Source of the DNA: Ferruginibacter sp.
Lineage (GTDB): Bacteria; Bacteroidota; Bacteroidia; Chitinophagales; Chitinophagaceae
Assembly: GCA_025352695.1 (NCBI GenBank)
Contig: JANXSK010000027.1
Coordinates: 1 to 64,000, forward strand
Length of the DNA: 64,000 nt
Direction of reading: 5' to 3'
Shown here piece after piece: positions 1 to 8,152 of the stretch. Position 1 is the first letter of the stretch. Every line of letters begins with the position of its first letter. The position numbers were made by a program, and so were the translations under genes. Below the pieces are notes generated by a model. It was given only the letters and a program-made list of their open reading frames with translations, had not been told where the DNA came from and did no database searches.

Positions 1-1362
1 ATCGTAACTTAATTGTGCTACTTCTTTTGATGGAAACTGTGCCATTAAAACTGATATTTCCAGCACCACTGTCCACAAGCGGCAGGTATGTTCAAACCCT
101 TTTACATCAAAACTATTATCACTTTCTTCAAAGAAACGACGCAGGTTTACAGAAGCTAAATTGCAGGCGGTGTTGTCAAGGAACATATATTCGCTACATG
201 GATTACTCGCTCTTATTGGGCCACCTTCGGGGCAGGTATGCCATTCGTTGATGGTGGTATCATATTGTGTTCCGGGATCAGCACATTTCCAGGCAGCATG
301 GTTAATCTGTTTCCACAGTTCTCTTGCCTTGATGGTCTTCATCACTTTGCCGTTGCTTCTGCCTTTCAGTTCCCAATCGCCATCTGTATCCAATGCTTTA
401 AAAAATGAGTTTGGTATGCGAACGGAGTTGTTGCTGTTTTGTCCGCTTACAGTTTTGTAGGCTTCGCCTTCGTAATCGCTGGGATAACCTGCTGCAATCA
501 ATGCCGCTACTTTATCTTCCTCTCCTACTTTCCAGTTTACAAAATTTTCTATTTCCGGATGGTCCAGATCAAGACAAACCATTTTAGCTGCCCGACGAGT
601 AGTGCCGCCACTTTTGATTGCTCCTGCTGCCCTATCGCCTATTTTTAAAAAACTCATCAATCCGCTGGAAGTACCGCCGCCACTCAATTTTTCACCATCC
701 CCACGGATGCTGCTGTAGTTGGTTCCAACACCACTTCCGTATTTAAATATCCTTGCTTCTCTTACCCACAGATCCATGATACCACCTTCGTTCACCAAGT
801 CATCTTCTACACTTAAGATAAAGCAGGCATGTGGTTGCGGACGTTCATAAGCCGATGTAGATTTTTTTAATTCATTGTCAAAAGGATCCACATAATAATG
901 TCCCTGTGGTTTGCCCGTAATGCCATACACTTCGTGTAAACCCGTGTTAAACCATTGGGGGCTGTTGGGTACGCAAGCCTGGTTTAAAATGGAATATGCC
1001 AGCTCATCGTAAAATATTTGTGCATCGTTTGGTGTGGCAAAATAATTGTATCGTTCACCCCAAACCCGCCAGCAGTGAGCCATACGATGGGCTACCTGTT
1101 TAATGGTGATTTCCCTGCCCGTGCTTCCATCTGCCTGTGGTACGCCTGCTTTTCTAAAATATTTTTGTGCTAAAATATCGGTTGCTATCTGACTCCACTG
1201 CTTTGGCACTTCCACATTATCCATTTGAAAAACAATTTCGCCTGATGGATTTTTTATTACCGAAGTGCGGTAATCGTATTCAAACATATCGTAGGGAGAT
1301 ATGCCTTCTTTGGTAAATTGCCTGGTAAAAGACAGTGCTGCGTTTGTAGTTGATTGTGACAT
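1..1362 (-). CDS. nrdJ: Adenosylcobalamin-dependent ribonucleotide reductase, class II (N-terminal 454 residues; cut by window edge)
   Basis: The minus-strand frame is open from an ATG at 1362 to position 1, so the 3' part lies outside the window. The enzyme reduces ribonucleotides to deoxyribonucleotides with a B12-generated thiyl radical. The N-terminus (start MSQSTTNAALSFTRQ) and the stretches around NSPQWFNTG, YGSGVGTNYS and NPCSEY match the B12-dependent family common in Bacteroidota. N387, C389 and E391 form the N-x-C-x-E active-site pattern shared by ribonucleotide reductases, with C389 the expected thiyl-radical cysteine. The divergent neighbour is dtd, 409 bp away. I looked for a cobalamin riboswitch upstream of the start and saw none. 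Class assignment comes from recognising the sequence; the C-terminal redox cysteines cannot be checked here. Confidence 0.9.
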   Translation of the reverse strand, partial: MSQSTTNAALSFTRQFTKEGISPYDMFEYDYRTSVIKNPSGEIVFQMDNVEVPKQWSQIATDILAQKYFRKAGVPQADGSTGREITIKQVAHRMAHCWRVWGERYNYFATPNDAQIFYDELAYSILNQACVPNSPQWFNTGLHEVYGITGKPQGHYYVDPFDNELKKSTSAYERPQPHACFILSVEDDLVNEGGIMDLWVREARIFKYGSGVGTNYSSIRGDGEKLSGGGTSSGLMSFLKIGDRAAGAIKSGGTTRRAAKMVCLDLDHPEIENFVNWKVGEEDKVAALIAAGYPSDYEGEAYKTVSGQNSNNSVRIPNSFFKALDTDGDWELKGRSNGKVMKTIKARELWKQINHAAWKCADPGTQYDTTINEWHTCPEGGPIRASNPCSEYMFLDNTACNLASVNLRRFFEESDNSFDVKGFEHTCRLWTVVLEISVLMAQFPSKEVAQLSYD

Positions 1363-1592
1363 AGAAATTGAATAGGTTGGTGCGTTAATAATTTTTTGAA
1401 CGACGGATAACGAAAATATTTGTTGTTGGTGAAGATTCAAACGATTATATATTAACACCTGTGCACAAATAAGGTTGATAATTTTCAAAATATAACAGGA
1501 TTGTGCCTTTACTAACTTTTCAATTTTTATTTAATAAAATGCTTGCTGAGATATTGTTTTTTTGAGTTATAATTAAGAGCATTCTTTTCCGG

Positions 1593-1625
1593 TTAGTAGT
1601 CCAAGGTTTTACCCTGGGTTACTAA
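1593..1625. repeat. Imperfect hairpin, 14-bp stem
   Basis: Left arm 1593-1606 and right arm 1612-1625 pair over 14 positions with two G-T pairs and one mismatch, around a 5-nt AT loop. The core is CCAAGG/CCCTGG. It is not followed by a T-run on either strand, so it does not look like a terminator. It may be a degenerate dispersed repeat or a structured leader; no function can be assigned. Confidence 0.4.
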
Positions 1626-1704
1626 AATTCAAGTTCTTCGGATTTTTTCGGACTTTCAAACCCATTGTTGGCTGTAAATAATTTATTACTTAAAGATCTA
1701 TTTC

Positions 1705-1740
1705 AATTCGTGTAATTAGTGCCTTAAAATATCGTGTATT
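1705..1740 (+). repeat. 36-bp AATTCGTG-type repeat, copy R1 (diverged)
   Basis: Matches copy R3 (2666-2701) at 31 of 36 positions, in the same orientation. Only the first of the three AATTCGTG sub-units is intact. It lies just upstream of the putative dtd promoter. Confidence 0.75.
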
Positions 1741-1759
1741 TAAAAATAGAATACGTCGC

Positions 1760-1767
1760 TATCTTTA
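1760..1767 (+). promoter_or_regulatory. Putative Bacteroidota -7 box of dtd (TATCTTTA)
   Basis: TATCTTTA differs from TAnnTTTG at the last base and ends 4 nt before the dtd ATG, implying a near-leaderless transcript. No TTTG element is present at the usual distance, so support is modest. Confidence 0.35.
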
Positions 1768-1771
1768 TTAT

Positions 1772-2224
1772 ATGAGGGTTGTAATACAAAGAGTAACGGA
1801 GGCAAGTGTTACCATAGACAATAAGGTAGCATCTTCCATCAGCAAAGGCTTGCTGGTATTGGTTGGAATTGAAGATGCAGATACAAAAGAAGATATTGAA
1901 TGGCTTAGCAATAAAATTGTTCACCTCCGCATTTTTGATGATGCAGACAAGGTGCCGAATTTATCGATCAAAGAAACGGGTGGCGATATTTTACTCGTTA
2001 GCCAGTTTACCTTACATGGCAACACAAAAAAAGGCAACCGGCCTTCGTATATACGTGCCAGTAAGTCTGTTGTAGCAATACCAGTGTATGAAAAAATGAT
2101 TGCCCAACTGGAAAACGATTTTGGAAAAAAAATATTTACCGGCGTGTTTGGTGCAGATATGAAAGTGGCACTGGTGAATGATGGGCCGGTTACTATTTGG
2201 ATTGACTCGAAGCACAAGGAATAA
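1772..2224 (+). CDS. dtd: D-aminoacyl-tRNA deacylase
   Basis: Hydrolyses D-aminoacyl-tRNA (and Gly-tRNA-Ala in this family), recycling mischarged tRNA in the cytosol. The 150-residue length is normal for bacterial DTD. Both family signatures are present: SQFT at residues 77-80 and NDGPVT at 136-141 (the cross-subunit Gly-cisPro motif), so the protein should be an active homodimer. It is followed 10 bp after its stop by the GxxExxY cassette, then a mazG-like gene and glyS, all on the plus strand. glyS next door is a sensible translation-fidelity context, though the repeats between the genes suggest separate promoters. Confidence 0.96.
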   Translation: MRVVIQRVTEASVTIDNKVASSISKGLLVLVGIEDADTKEDIEWLSNKIVHLRIFDDADKVPNLSIKETGGDILLVSQFTLHGNTKKGNRPSYIRASKSVVAIPVYEKMIAQLENDFGKKIFTGVFGADMKVALVNDGPVTIWIDSKHKE

Positions 2225-2234
2225 TACAAATTTT

Positions 2235-2270
2235 ATAACACGAATTTTTAAGGCACGAATTACACGAATT
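2235..2270 (-). repeat. 36-bp AATTCGTG-type repeat, copy R2 (left inverted repeat)
   Basis: Exact reverse complement of R3 over 36/36 positions. It contains three CACGAATT sub-units with the same spacing as in R3. Confidence 0.95.
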
Positions 2271-2281
2271 AAATACTCGTT

Positions 2282-2656
2282 ATGACCGAGATTATTTTAA
2301 AAGAAGAATCTTATCAGTTGATTGGAATTTGTATGGAAGTACATAGAGAACTTGGAATGGGGTTTAAGGAAATAGTCTATAAGGATGCCTTAGAATATGA
2401 ATTCAAAAACCACAGTATTCTATACAAAAGAGAAAAAGAATATAAAATTGAATATAAAGGAATCACCCTTCCTCATAGGTATAATGCTGATTTCATTGTG
2501 TATGGTTCGATAATCCTGGAAGTAAAAGCTTCCTACATAATTGTAAATAATTTTGTGAAACAAACCATCAATTACCTCAAAGCTTCAGGTTTGCAATTAG
2601 GTATCATTGCCAACTTTGGTGAACAATCATTTGTTTCAAAAAGAGTTGTATTTTAA
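2282..2656 (+). CDS. GxxExxY family protein, PD-(D/E)XK nuclease-like
   Basis: A 124-residue protein with the family-defining motif G27-F-K-E30-I-V-Y33, preceded by HRELG (21-25). Downstream, D70 followed by E80-V-K82 fits the D...ExK catalytic core of PD-(D/E)XK nucleases; the family corresponds to the Pfam group PDDEXK_3. The predicted fold suggests DNA or RNA cleavage, but no activity is established to my knowledge. The length is full for the family and all key residues are present, so the gene appears intact. It is the only gene between the perfect 36-bp inverted repeats R2 and R3, and further copies of the repeat flank the neighbouring genes. This links the nuclease-like protein with the repeats, possibly as the agent that mobilises or processes them. 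Confidence 0.88.
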   Translation: MTEIILKEESYQLIGICMEVHRELGMGFKEIVYKDALEYEFKNHSILYKREKEYKIEYKGITLPHRYNADFIVYGSIILEVKASYIIVNNFVKQTINYLKASGLQLGIIANFGEQSFVSKRVVF

Positions 2657-2665
2657 AATACGCAC

Positions 2666-2701
2666 AATTCGTGTAATTCGTGCCTTAAAAATTCGTGTTA
2701 T
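2666..2701 (+). repeat. 36-bp AATTCGTG-type repeat, copy R3 (right inverted repeat)
   Basis: Reference copy of the family: three AATTCGTG sub-units beginning at repeat positions 1, 10 and 25. An additional lone AATTCGTG at 2711-2718 lies immediately upstream of the mazG-like start codon at 2721. Confidence 0.95.
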
Positions 2702-2720
2702 TAAAAATTAAATTCGTGTT

Positions 2721-3050
2721 ATGGAAATTAAGGAAGCGCAAGAAAAAGTTGACCAATGGATAAAAACGGTTGGAGTTAGGTATTTTAATGAACTTACTAA
2801 CCTTGGTATTTTAATGGAAGAAGTAGGTGAACTTTCCAGATTGATGGTGCGAACTTACGGCGAACAATCTTTCAAAGAAAGCGACAAAGGAAAAAATATA
2901 GGAGATGAAATGGCAGATATTCTGTGGGTGTTGATGTGCCTGGCAAACCAAACAGGTGTTGATCTTACAGAAGCATTGCAAAAAAACTTTGAAAAAAAGA
3001 ATATAAGAGATGCTCAACGACACAAACACAATCCGAAATTGAATAGCTAA
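2721..3050 (+). CDS. MazG-like nucleotide pyrophosphohydrolase
   Basis: A 109-residue, all-alpha NTP-PPase of the single-domain MazG/iMazG type, expected to hydrolyse (d)NTPs to NMP and pyrophosphate, possibly for house-cleaning of damaged nucleotides. The metal-binding pattern is present: EEVGE at residues 33-37 and E63/D66 in GDEMADILW (61-69). The ATG at 2721 follows directly on a partial repeat sub-unit, so any ribosome-binding or promoter sequence must lie in repeat-derived DNA. It is followed by repeat R4 and then glyS on the same strand. Substrate cannot be told from sequence. Confidence 0.9.
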   Translation: MEIKEAQEKVDQWIKTVGVRYFNELTNLGILMEEVGELSRLMVRTYGEQSFKESDKGKNIGDEMADILWVLMCLANQTGVDLTEALQKNFEKKNIRDAQRHKHNPKLNS

Positions 3051-3095
3051 AATCTGTGCAATTCGTGAATAAAATCCATAGCCACCTTTTCTTAT

Positions 3096-3130
3096 AATTT
3101 GTGTAATTCGTGCCTAAAAATTCGTGTTAT
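3096..3130 (+). repeat. AATTCGTG-type repeat, copy R4
   Basis: Same orientation as R3, 35 bp, with one substitution and one deleted T. A further single AATTCGTG lies at 3060-3067. R4 ends 20 bp before the putative glyS -7 box. Confidence 0.85.
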
Positions 3131-3150
3131 CCCTTTTTACTTTTACCCCT

Positions 3151-3158
3151 TAACTTTG
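3151..3158 (+). promoter_or_regulatory. Putative -7 box of glyS (TAACTTTG)
   Basis: TAACTTTG fits TAnnTTTG exactly and ends 7 nt before the glyS ATG, predicting a leaderless or very short leader. No TTTG lies 19 nt upstream; that position falls at the end of repeat R4. Confidence 0.5.
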
Positions 3159-3165
3159 CGGCATT

Positions 3166-4626
3166 ATGGCAAACGAATCAAATAATTTTGCGGAGCTGAT
3201 TGCTCATTGTAAAGAATATGGTTATATTTTTCAATCTTCTGAAATTTATGACGGACTGGCTGCGGTGTATGACTATGGCCAAAACGGTGCACAGCTAAAA
3301 AAAAATATCCGTGATTACTGGTGGAAAAGCATGACACAATTACACGATAATATTGTGGGTATTGATGCGGCTATTTTTATGCACCCTACCACCTGGAAAG
3401 CTAGTGGCCACGTTGATAATTTCAGTGACCCGATGATTGACAACAAAGACAGCAATAAAAGATACCGGGTAGATCATTTAATTGAAGCACATGCGGAAGC
3501 ATTGGCATTGGAAGGAAAAAAAGAACAAGAATTTGCACTGCTGAAAAATATGGATGCCTTGTTGGCCATAAGCGATTATGCAGGTTTAAAACAACTAATT
3601 GTTGACAACAATATAAAATGCGCTATCAGCAAAACCTGCAACTGGACAGAAGTAAGAGAATTTAACCTCATGTTCAGCACACAAATAGGCAGCGTGGCTG
3701 AAGAGAGCGATACCATTTATTTACGTCCCGAAACGGCGCAAGGTATTTTTGTAAACTTTTTAAATGTACAAAAAACAGGAAGAATGAAAATTCCTTTTGG
3801 TATTGCACAAACTGGCAAGGCTTTTAGAAATGAAATTGTAGCCAGACAATTTATTTTTCGGATGAGGGAATTTGAACAAATGGAAATGCAGTTTTTTGTT
3901 CGCCCCGGCACACAAATCGAATGGTATAATTTCTGGAAGGACGAAAGAATAAAATGGCATGAAAGCCTTGGGGTACCTGCTGAAAAATTACGCTTTCATG
4001 ATCATATAAAATTAGCCCATTACGCAGATGCGGCTTTGGATATTGAATTTGAATTTCCATTTGGCTGGAAGGAACTGGAAGGCATACATTCAAGAACAGA
4101 TTTCGATTTAACACAACACCAAACTTTTAGTAAAAAGAAAATTCAATATTTTGATAATGATTTAAAGGAAGATGGAAAGCCTTATGGTAACTACATTCCC
4201 TATGTTGTAGAAACTTCTGTTGGCCTGGATCGTTTATTTCTTACCATCATGAGTCTGGCCTATGCCAATGAAAAATGGACAAAAGAAGATGGTACAGAAG
4301 AAAGCCGTGTGGTATTACGCATCCCTGCAAAAATTGCTCCCACCAAACTGGCAATATTGCCGTTGCTTAAAAAAGATGGCCTGCCTGAAATTGCCAAAGA
4401 ACTGATGAATGATTGCAAGGGTAGCTTTATGTGTTTCTATGAAGAGAAGGATGCCATCGGCAAACGTTATCGCCGCATGGATGCGATTGGTACACCATTC
4501 TGCGTAACGATCGATCATCAGACAAAGGAAGACAATACTGTTACCATTCGTTACAGAGATACAATGGTGCAGGAGCGAATTGCTTTAAAGGATGTTAAAA
4601 AATTAGTGATAGAAAAAATTAGCTGA
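3166..4626 (+). CDS. glyS: Glycine--tRNA ligase (single-chain, alpha2 type)
   Basis: Charges tRNA-Gly with glycine. At 486 residues it is the single-polypeptide homodimeric type, not the alpha2-beta2 GlyQ/GlyS type. Class II features are visible: RPETAQGIF around 187-195, motif 2 beginning FRNE at 220, motif 3 as VGLDRLFL near 355, and an anticodon-binding domain over the last roughly 100 residues. The start matches the family N-terminus. A TAnnTTTG box sits directly upstream. It is separated from the mazG-like gene by repeat DNA, so it is probably transcribed from its own promoter. The next gene converges on it. Confidence 0.97.
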   Translation: MANESNNFAELIAHCKEYGYIFQSSEIYDGLAAVYDYGQNGAQLKKNIRDYWWKSMTQLHDNIVGIDAAIFMHPTTWKASGHVDNFSDPMIDNKDSNKRYRVDHLIEAHAEALALEGKKEQEFALLKNMDALLAISDYAGLKQLIVDNNIKCAISKTCNWTEVREFNLMFSTQIGSVAEESDTIYLRPETAQGIFVNFLNVQKTGRMKIPFGIAQTGKAFRNEIVARQFIFRMREFEQMEMQFFVRPGTQIEWYNFWKDERIKWHESLGVPAEKLRFHDHIKLAHYADAALDIEFEFPFGWKELEGIHSRTDFDLTQHQTFSKKKIQYFDNDLKEDGKPYGNYIPYVVETSVGLDRLFLTIMSLAYANEKWTKEDGTEESRVVLRIPAKIAPTKLAILPLLKKDGLPEIAKELMNDCKGSFMCFYEEKDAIGKRYRRMDAIGTPFCVTIDHQTKEDNTVTIRYRDTMVQERIALKDVKKLVIEKIS

Positions 4627-4704
4627 AATTTTAAGAAATTAAAAGCAATAAAAAAGAAGGGTTTTTAATGTTTTCTCTTTTTATTAAAGTATAAATATTT
4701 TCTA

Positions 4705-5097
4705 TTAAACCCCTCTTTCATAATAAGGCACTTCATCATGACTCACCGTTTCTTTCTGTTGCCAGTAAGCTTGCGTAACAACATGTCCATCGGGGGTGTG
4801 TAACAACCTTCCAAAAATGGCGTTAGTGGGATTGAAGGTATAATCAGTTACACCCACGGTAAATGTTTCAGGCGCAGGAGGAGGTGGAGGCGGTGGTGGC
4901 TCTGCACCTTCTGCCAGTTTTACAACGGGCGCAGGTGCAGCCTTTGGTGGAGGCGATGGAACTATAACAACAGTAAACCTGTTATATTCTAGTAATTTTT
5001 TTAAAAACTGAACTCTTTCGGGTGATACATTCTTTTCCACGATGCCACATTTAACGCCATCCAGTTCTTCAAATTCATGATTTTTATTAATCGCCAT
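4705..5097 (-). CDS. Proline-rich small protein at the end of the nuo operon, function unknown
   Basis: A 130-residue soluble protein without signal peptide or membrane segment. Residues 1-45 form a folded-looking N-domain. A low-complexity linker rich in Pro and Ala (about 48-75, including a run of eight prolines) joins it to a C-terminal part rich in aromatic residues, which mentions TPDGHVVTQAYWQQ. The ATG lies 9 nt after the nuoN stop, so it is almost certainly co-transcribed with complex I. An accessory or assembly role is possible, but I do not recognise a characterised family. The stop is close to the convergent glyS end. Confidence 0.75.
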   Translation of the reverse strand: MAINKNHEFEELDGVKCGIVEKNVSPERVQFLKKLLEYNRFTVVIVPSPPPKAAPAPVVKLAEGAEPPPPPPPPAPETFTVGVTDYTFNPTNAIFGRLLHTPDGHVVTQAYWQQKETVSHDEVPYYERGV

Positions 5098-5106
5098 AAT
5101 TTTTTA

Positions 5107-6510
5107 TTACACTGTTAATGCAGTAATGTAATCGTATATACAACTTAACAATCCAACAAGCACAATACCTGCTCCGCAAATGATCATGCCCAGTTTGGCC
5201 GAAGGATTTAAAATAATTTTTTCAATAGGATGTTCATTTTTATCCATAAAAACTGCCCTGATTACCCGCAGATAATAATACAAAGAAATAATAAGGTTTA
5301 ATGCCGCAACTATTATAAAAAGATAATTGCCTTTGGAGGCACCGGCAGTGATTAAAAATAATTTTCCGAAAAAACCAGCTGTTGGAGGAATACCTGCAAG
5401 TGAAAACAATGCCAACGCCAGTATCCAGCTTATAAAAGGATTGTGTTGATAAAGCCCTCTAAAATCATCTATTCGTTCTTTACCAGTTTGTTGTGCTATA
5501 GCTCCCGCCACGCCGAATGCTGCAAGGTTGGAGAAGACATAAATCAATACAAAATAAACTACTGAAGAAGTACCCTGAATAGAATTACTGCTGAGACCAA
5601 CTAAAATAAAACCAACCTGCGCAATGGACGAAAATGCAAGAAAACGTTTTATGTTTTGTTGTCTCAATGCAAACAGGTTACCAACAATCATAGTGATGAT
5701 GGATAATAACATTACCATATTGTACCAAATTTCCTGCATAGGTGCAAACACTTTATACAAAGTGGTAAGCAAAATAAATGCAATAGAACCTTTTGATATT
5801 ACAGATAAAAAAGAGGTAACTGCCATAGGTGCTCCTTCGTATACATCTGCTGTCCACAAATGAAATGGAACGATGGATAATTTAAAAGCGAAGGCAGTAA
5901 ACAAAAATACAAAGGCTAATATTTGCAATGGGCTCCCATCCAGTAAAGTGGGTATTTCTGCAAAATTTATGGTGCCTGTTACTCCATAAATTAAGGAAAT
6001 CCCAAACAATAAAATACCGGATGAAAATGCAGATGACAAAATCATTTTCATGGAAGCTTCGGAAGATATTTTTTTCTCTAAATCAAAATTCGCCATGGCT
6101 GCAACAGGAATGGTTGAAAGTTCCAGTGACAAAAAGAACATCAGCAAACTGCCGCTGGAAATCATAAAGAACATGCCTAGCAAAGCCGCTAACATTAATA
6201 TAAAAAACTCCGGCATGTGTTCACTCTTCTTTAACCAATCTGAAAATAACAAGGAGATAAGATATACACCGAGGCTCAAAATACTTTTCTCAAAAGCCAT
6301 CAAGGCATTAGTAGTAAAAAGTCCACCAAATAAAGTGCCTGTTTGATTAAAGAAAAATCCAACTATAAAATTTCCCAGCAATAAAAATTGAATAATGGAT
6401 AATAGCTTTTCATTTTTCATCTGCGTACCCACCTTAATAAATAACAGTAGGAAGATGATGAAAGCCATCACTAGTTCAAATTTCAATAATATAAAAAAGT
6501 CGTTTAACAT
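5107..6510 (-). CDS. nuoN: NADH-quinone oxidoreductase subunit N
   Basis: Antiporter-like proton-pumping membrane subunit of complex I. The 467 residues are almost wholly hydrophobic with about 14 transmembrane segments, and carry the proton-antiporter domain signatures KLSIVPFHLW (channel lysine region, about residue 215) and GIPPTAGFFGK (about 385). Length and order (L-M-N) are normal. It starts at ATG 6510, 73 bp after nuoM. The nuoN-like ND2 identity is given by position as last of the three antiporter-like subunits and by sequence. Confidence 0.95.
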   Translation of the reverse strand: MLNDFFILLKFELVMAFIIFLLLFIKVGTQMKNEKLLSIIQFLLLGNFIVGFFFNQTGTLFGGLFTTNALMAFEKSILSLGVYLISLLFSDWLKKSEHMPEFFILMLAALLGMFFMISSGSLLMFFLSLELSTIPVAAMANFDLEKKISSEASMKMILSSAFSSGILLFGISLIYGVTGTINFAEIPTLLDGSPLQILAFVFLFTAFAFKLSIVPFHLWTADVYEGAPMAVTSFLSVISKGSIAFILLTTLYKVFAPMQEIWYNMVMLLSIITMIVGNLFALRQQNIKRFLAFSSIAQVGFILVGLSSNSIQGTSSVVYFVLIYVFSNLAAFGVAGAIAQQTGKERIDDFRGLYQHNPFISWILALALFSLAGIPPTAGFFGKLFLITAGASKGNYLFIIVAALNLIISLYYYLRVIRAVFMDKNEHPIEKIILNPSAKLGMIICGAGIVLVGLLSCIYDYITALTV

Positions 6511-6583
6511 ACATTTTAAAATCTACGCCTATCCCCTTAAATGCGGACTCGGAGCCTATATAAATAATCAATATCCTCTGTAT

Positions 6584-8071
6584 TTATTTAGGCTGTACCG
6601 CTGCAAGCTTGTTCATTATTATTTGTGTTGCCGGACCAATTAAATCATTTAACCAAAAGGGCGCAACCCCAATTGCAATTATTCCTCCAATTAAAATAAT
6701 TGCAGCAATCTTTTCATTCCACTTTGCGTCACTTAAATTAACATAGCCTTCTTTTAATGGCCCCATAGCTGTTTGCCCGATAGCTCTTAAAATATAGACT
6801 GCTGTTACAACAATAGACATGCAGGCGGCAATGGTTGCAATTCGATGAAATGGATCGGGATGCTGCCACGAACCCATAAAAACTGTCATCTCTGCAACAA
6901 ATCCACTAAGTCCCGGCAATCCTAATGAACAAAATCCTACTATAAATAATATAGTCGTAATAAAGGGCATTACTTTTAGCAGTCCTCCCATTTCATTTAC
7001 CTGCCTTGTGTGGGTACGTTCGTAAATCATACCTATAACAGCAAAGAAAAGAGCGGTCATTAAACCATGAGAAACCATTTGCATTACTGCTCCCGTCATG
7101 GCTGTTTTTGTTAACATGCCTATACCTAATAAAACAAAACCACAATGACTTACAGAAGAGTAGGCATTGATATATTTTAAATCCTTCTGCATCATCGTAG
7201 CGAAGGCTCCGTATAAAATTGCAATGGTAGATAGCACAATAATAATGTTGGCATATTCTTTTGCTCCATCAGGCATAATATAAGTAGCCACTCTCAAACA
7301 TCCGTAACCCCCAAGTTTCATGGAAATACCTGCAAGAAACATAGAGCCTGCTGTTGGTGCTGATGAATGACCATCGGGTACCCAGGTATGAAAAGGAAAC
7401 AATGCACTAAACACACCAAAACCAACAAACAAGAGCGGGAAGCAAATTTTTTGAACCTCTACAGGAATATGTGTATTGGCCAGCGTTATTAGATCAAATG
7501 ATTTTTGGTGGCTGCCAAAATAAACACCTAACAATCCTACTAACACCAACGCAGAACCGCCCATTAACATTAGCGCTAACTTGTTAGCAGCATATTCTTT
7601 TTTGCCACTTCCCCAAATACCAATCAATAAATATTTTGGTATCACTGCAATTTCAAGAAAAAAGAAAAGTATAAATAGATCAAGTGAAATAAAAAATCCA
7701 TACGCACCTAAACTAAGCAGGATGAGTAAGAAAAAAAATTCCTTTGTCATCTTTGTTACATTCCACGAAACCAGCACACCTGCAATTACTACAAATGAAG
7801 TTAATAAAATCATGGCTACAGAAATACCATCTACACCTAAATGAAAAGAGATGTTCCAAGCTGGAAACCAGTTGTATTGCAATTCAAATAACATCTGTGC
7901 TTCATTACCTGCTACTCTTTCATTGCGAAAAGCTAAAAGTAATGCGAAAGCTAAAGCTAATTGTGCAACTGAGCCTATTAGTGCTGTCAACTTTACCTGT
8001 TGAGAATTTCTCATCAGCAAGATGAGCACTGCGGTAAGTAGCGGCAATAAAATCAATAATATTAAATTCAT
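6584..8071 (-). CDS. nuoM: NADH-quinone oxidoreductase subunit M
   Basis: Second antiporter-like subunit of complex I; 495 residues, about 14 membrane helices. Characteristic segments include FPFHTWVPDGHSSAPTAGS (about 225-243) and GLPGLSGFVAEM (about 408-419). ATG at 8071. It is 81 bp downstream of nuoL and 73 bp upstream of nuoN in the same transcript orientation. No truncation or odd residue noticed. Confidence 0.96.
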   Translation of the reverse strand: MNLILLILLPLLTAVLILLMRNSQQVKLTALIGSVAQLALAFALLLAFRNERVAGNEAQMLFELQYNWFPAWNISFHLGVDGISVAMILLTSFVVIAGVLVSWNVTKMTKEFFFLLILLSLGAYGFFISLDLFILFFFLEIAVIPKYLLIGIWGSGKKEYAANKLALMLMGGSALVLVGLLGVYFGSHQKSFDLITLANTHIPVEVQKICFPLLFVGFGVFSALFPFHTWVPDGHSSAPTAGSMFLAGISMKLGGYGCLRVATYIMPDGAKEYANIIIVLSTIAILYGAFATMMQKDLKYINAYSSVSHCGFVLLGIGMLTKTAMTGAVMQMVSHGLMTALFFAVIGMIYERTHTRQVNEMGGLLKVMPFITTILFIVGFCSLGLPGLSGFVAEMTVFMGSWQHPDPFHRIATIAACMSIVVTAVYILRAIGQTAMGPLKEGYVNLSDAKWNEKIAAIILIGGIIAIGVAPFWLNDLIGPATQIIMNKLAAVQPK

Positions 8072-8152
8072 GTAGTTATTTCAATGTTGAAAGTTGTTAC
8101 CGAGAAAAAAATTTATTTATCTCTTATAGATATATCCTTTCATTATTTTGTT

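Larger units (their letters stand above)
1363..1771. other. Divergent intergenic region between nrdJ and dtd
   Basis: AT-rich spacer of 409 bp with no credible ORF. It holds a hairpin at 1593-1625, one diverged copy of the 36-bp repeat family (1705-1740) and a putative dtd -7 box (1760-1767). No other structure was recognised. Confidence 0.6.
2235..2701. mobile_element. Putative 467-bp element: GxxExxY gene bracketed by perfect 36-bp terminal inverted repeats
   Basis: The 36 bp at 2235-2270 are the exact reverse complement of the 36 bp at 2666-2701. Between them is one gene (2282-2656), starting 11 bp inside the left repeat and ending 9 bp before the right one. The homology stops abruptly at both outer ends. 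No convincing target-site duplication is visible (flanks are simple AT-rich sequence). The cassette sits between dtd and the mazG-like gene without disrupting either. The mobile-element interpretation is inference; the inverted-repeat structure is seen directly. Confidence 0.6.

Noticed and set aside
1363-1771. Cobalamin riboswitch upstream of B12-dependent nrdJ
   Set aside because: No B12-box-like sequence or matching fold could be found by eye on the minus strand; the only hairpin present does not fit.
2225-2712. Target-site duplication around the GxxExxY cassette
   Set aside because: Flanking bases are AT-rich but do not form a convincing direct repeat of any length.
4900-4960. Proline-coding run near the start of the nuo-tail gene as a frameshift or repeat artefact
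   Set aside because: The frame is continuous, starts 9 nt after nuoN, and the run encodes a plausible linker.
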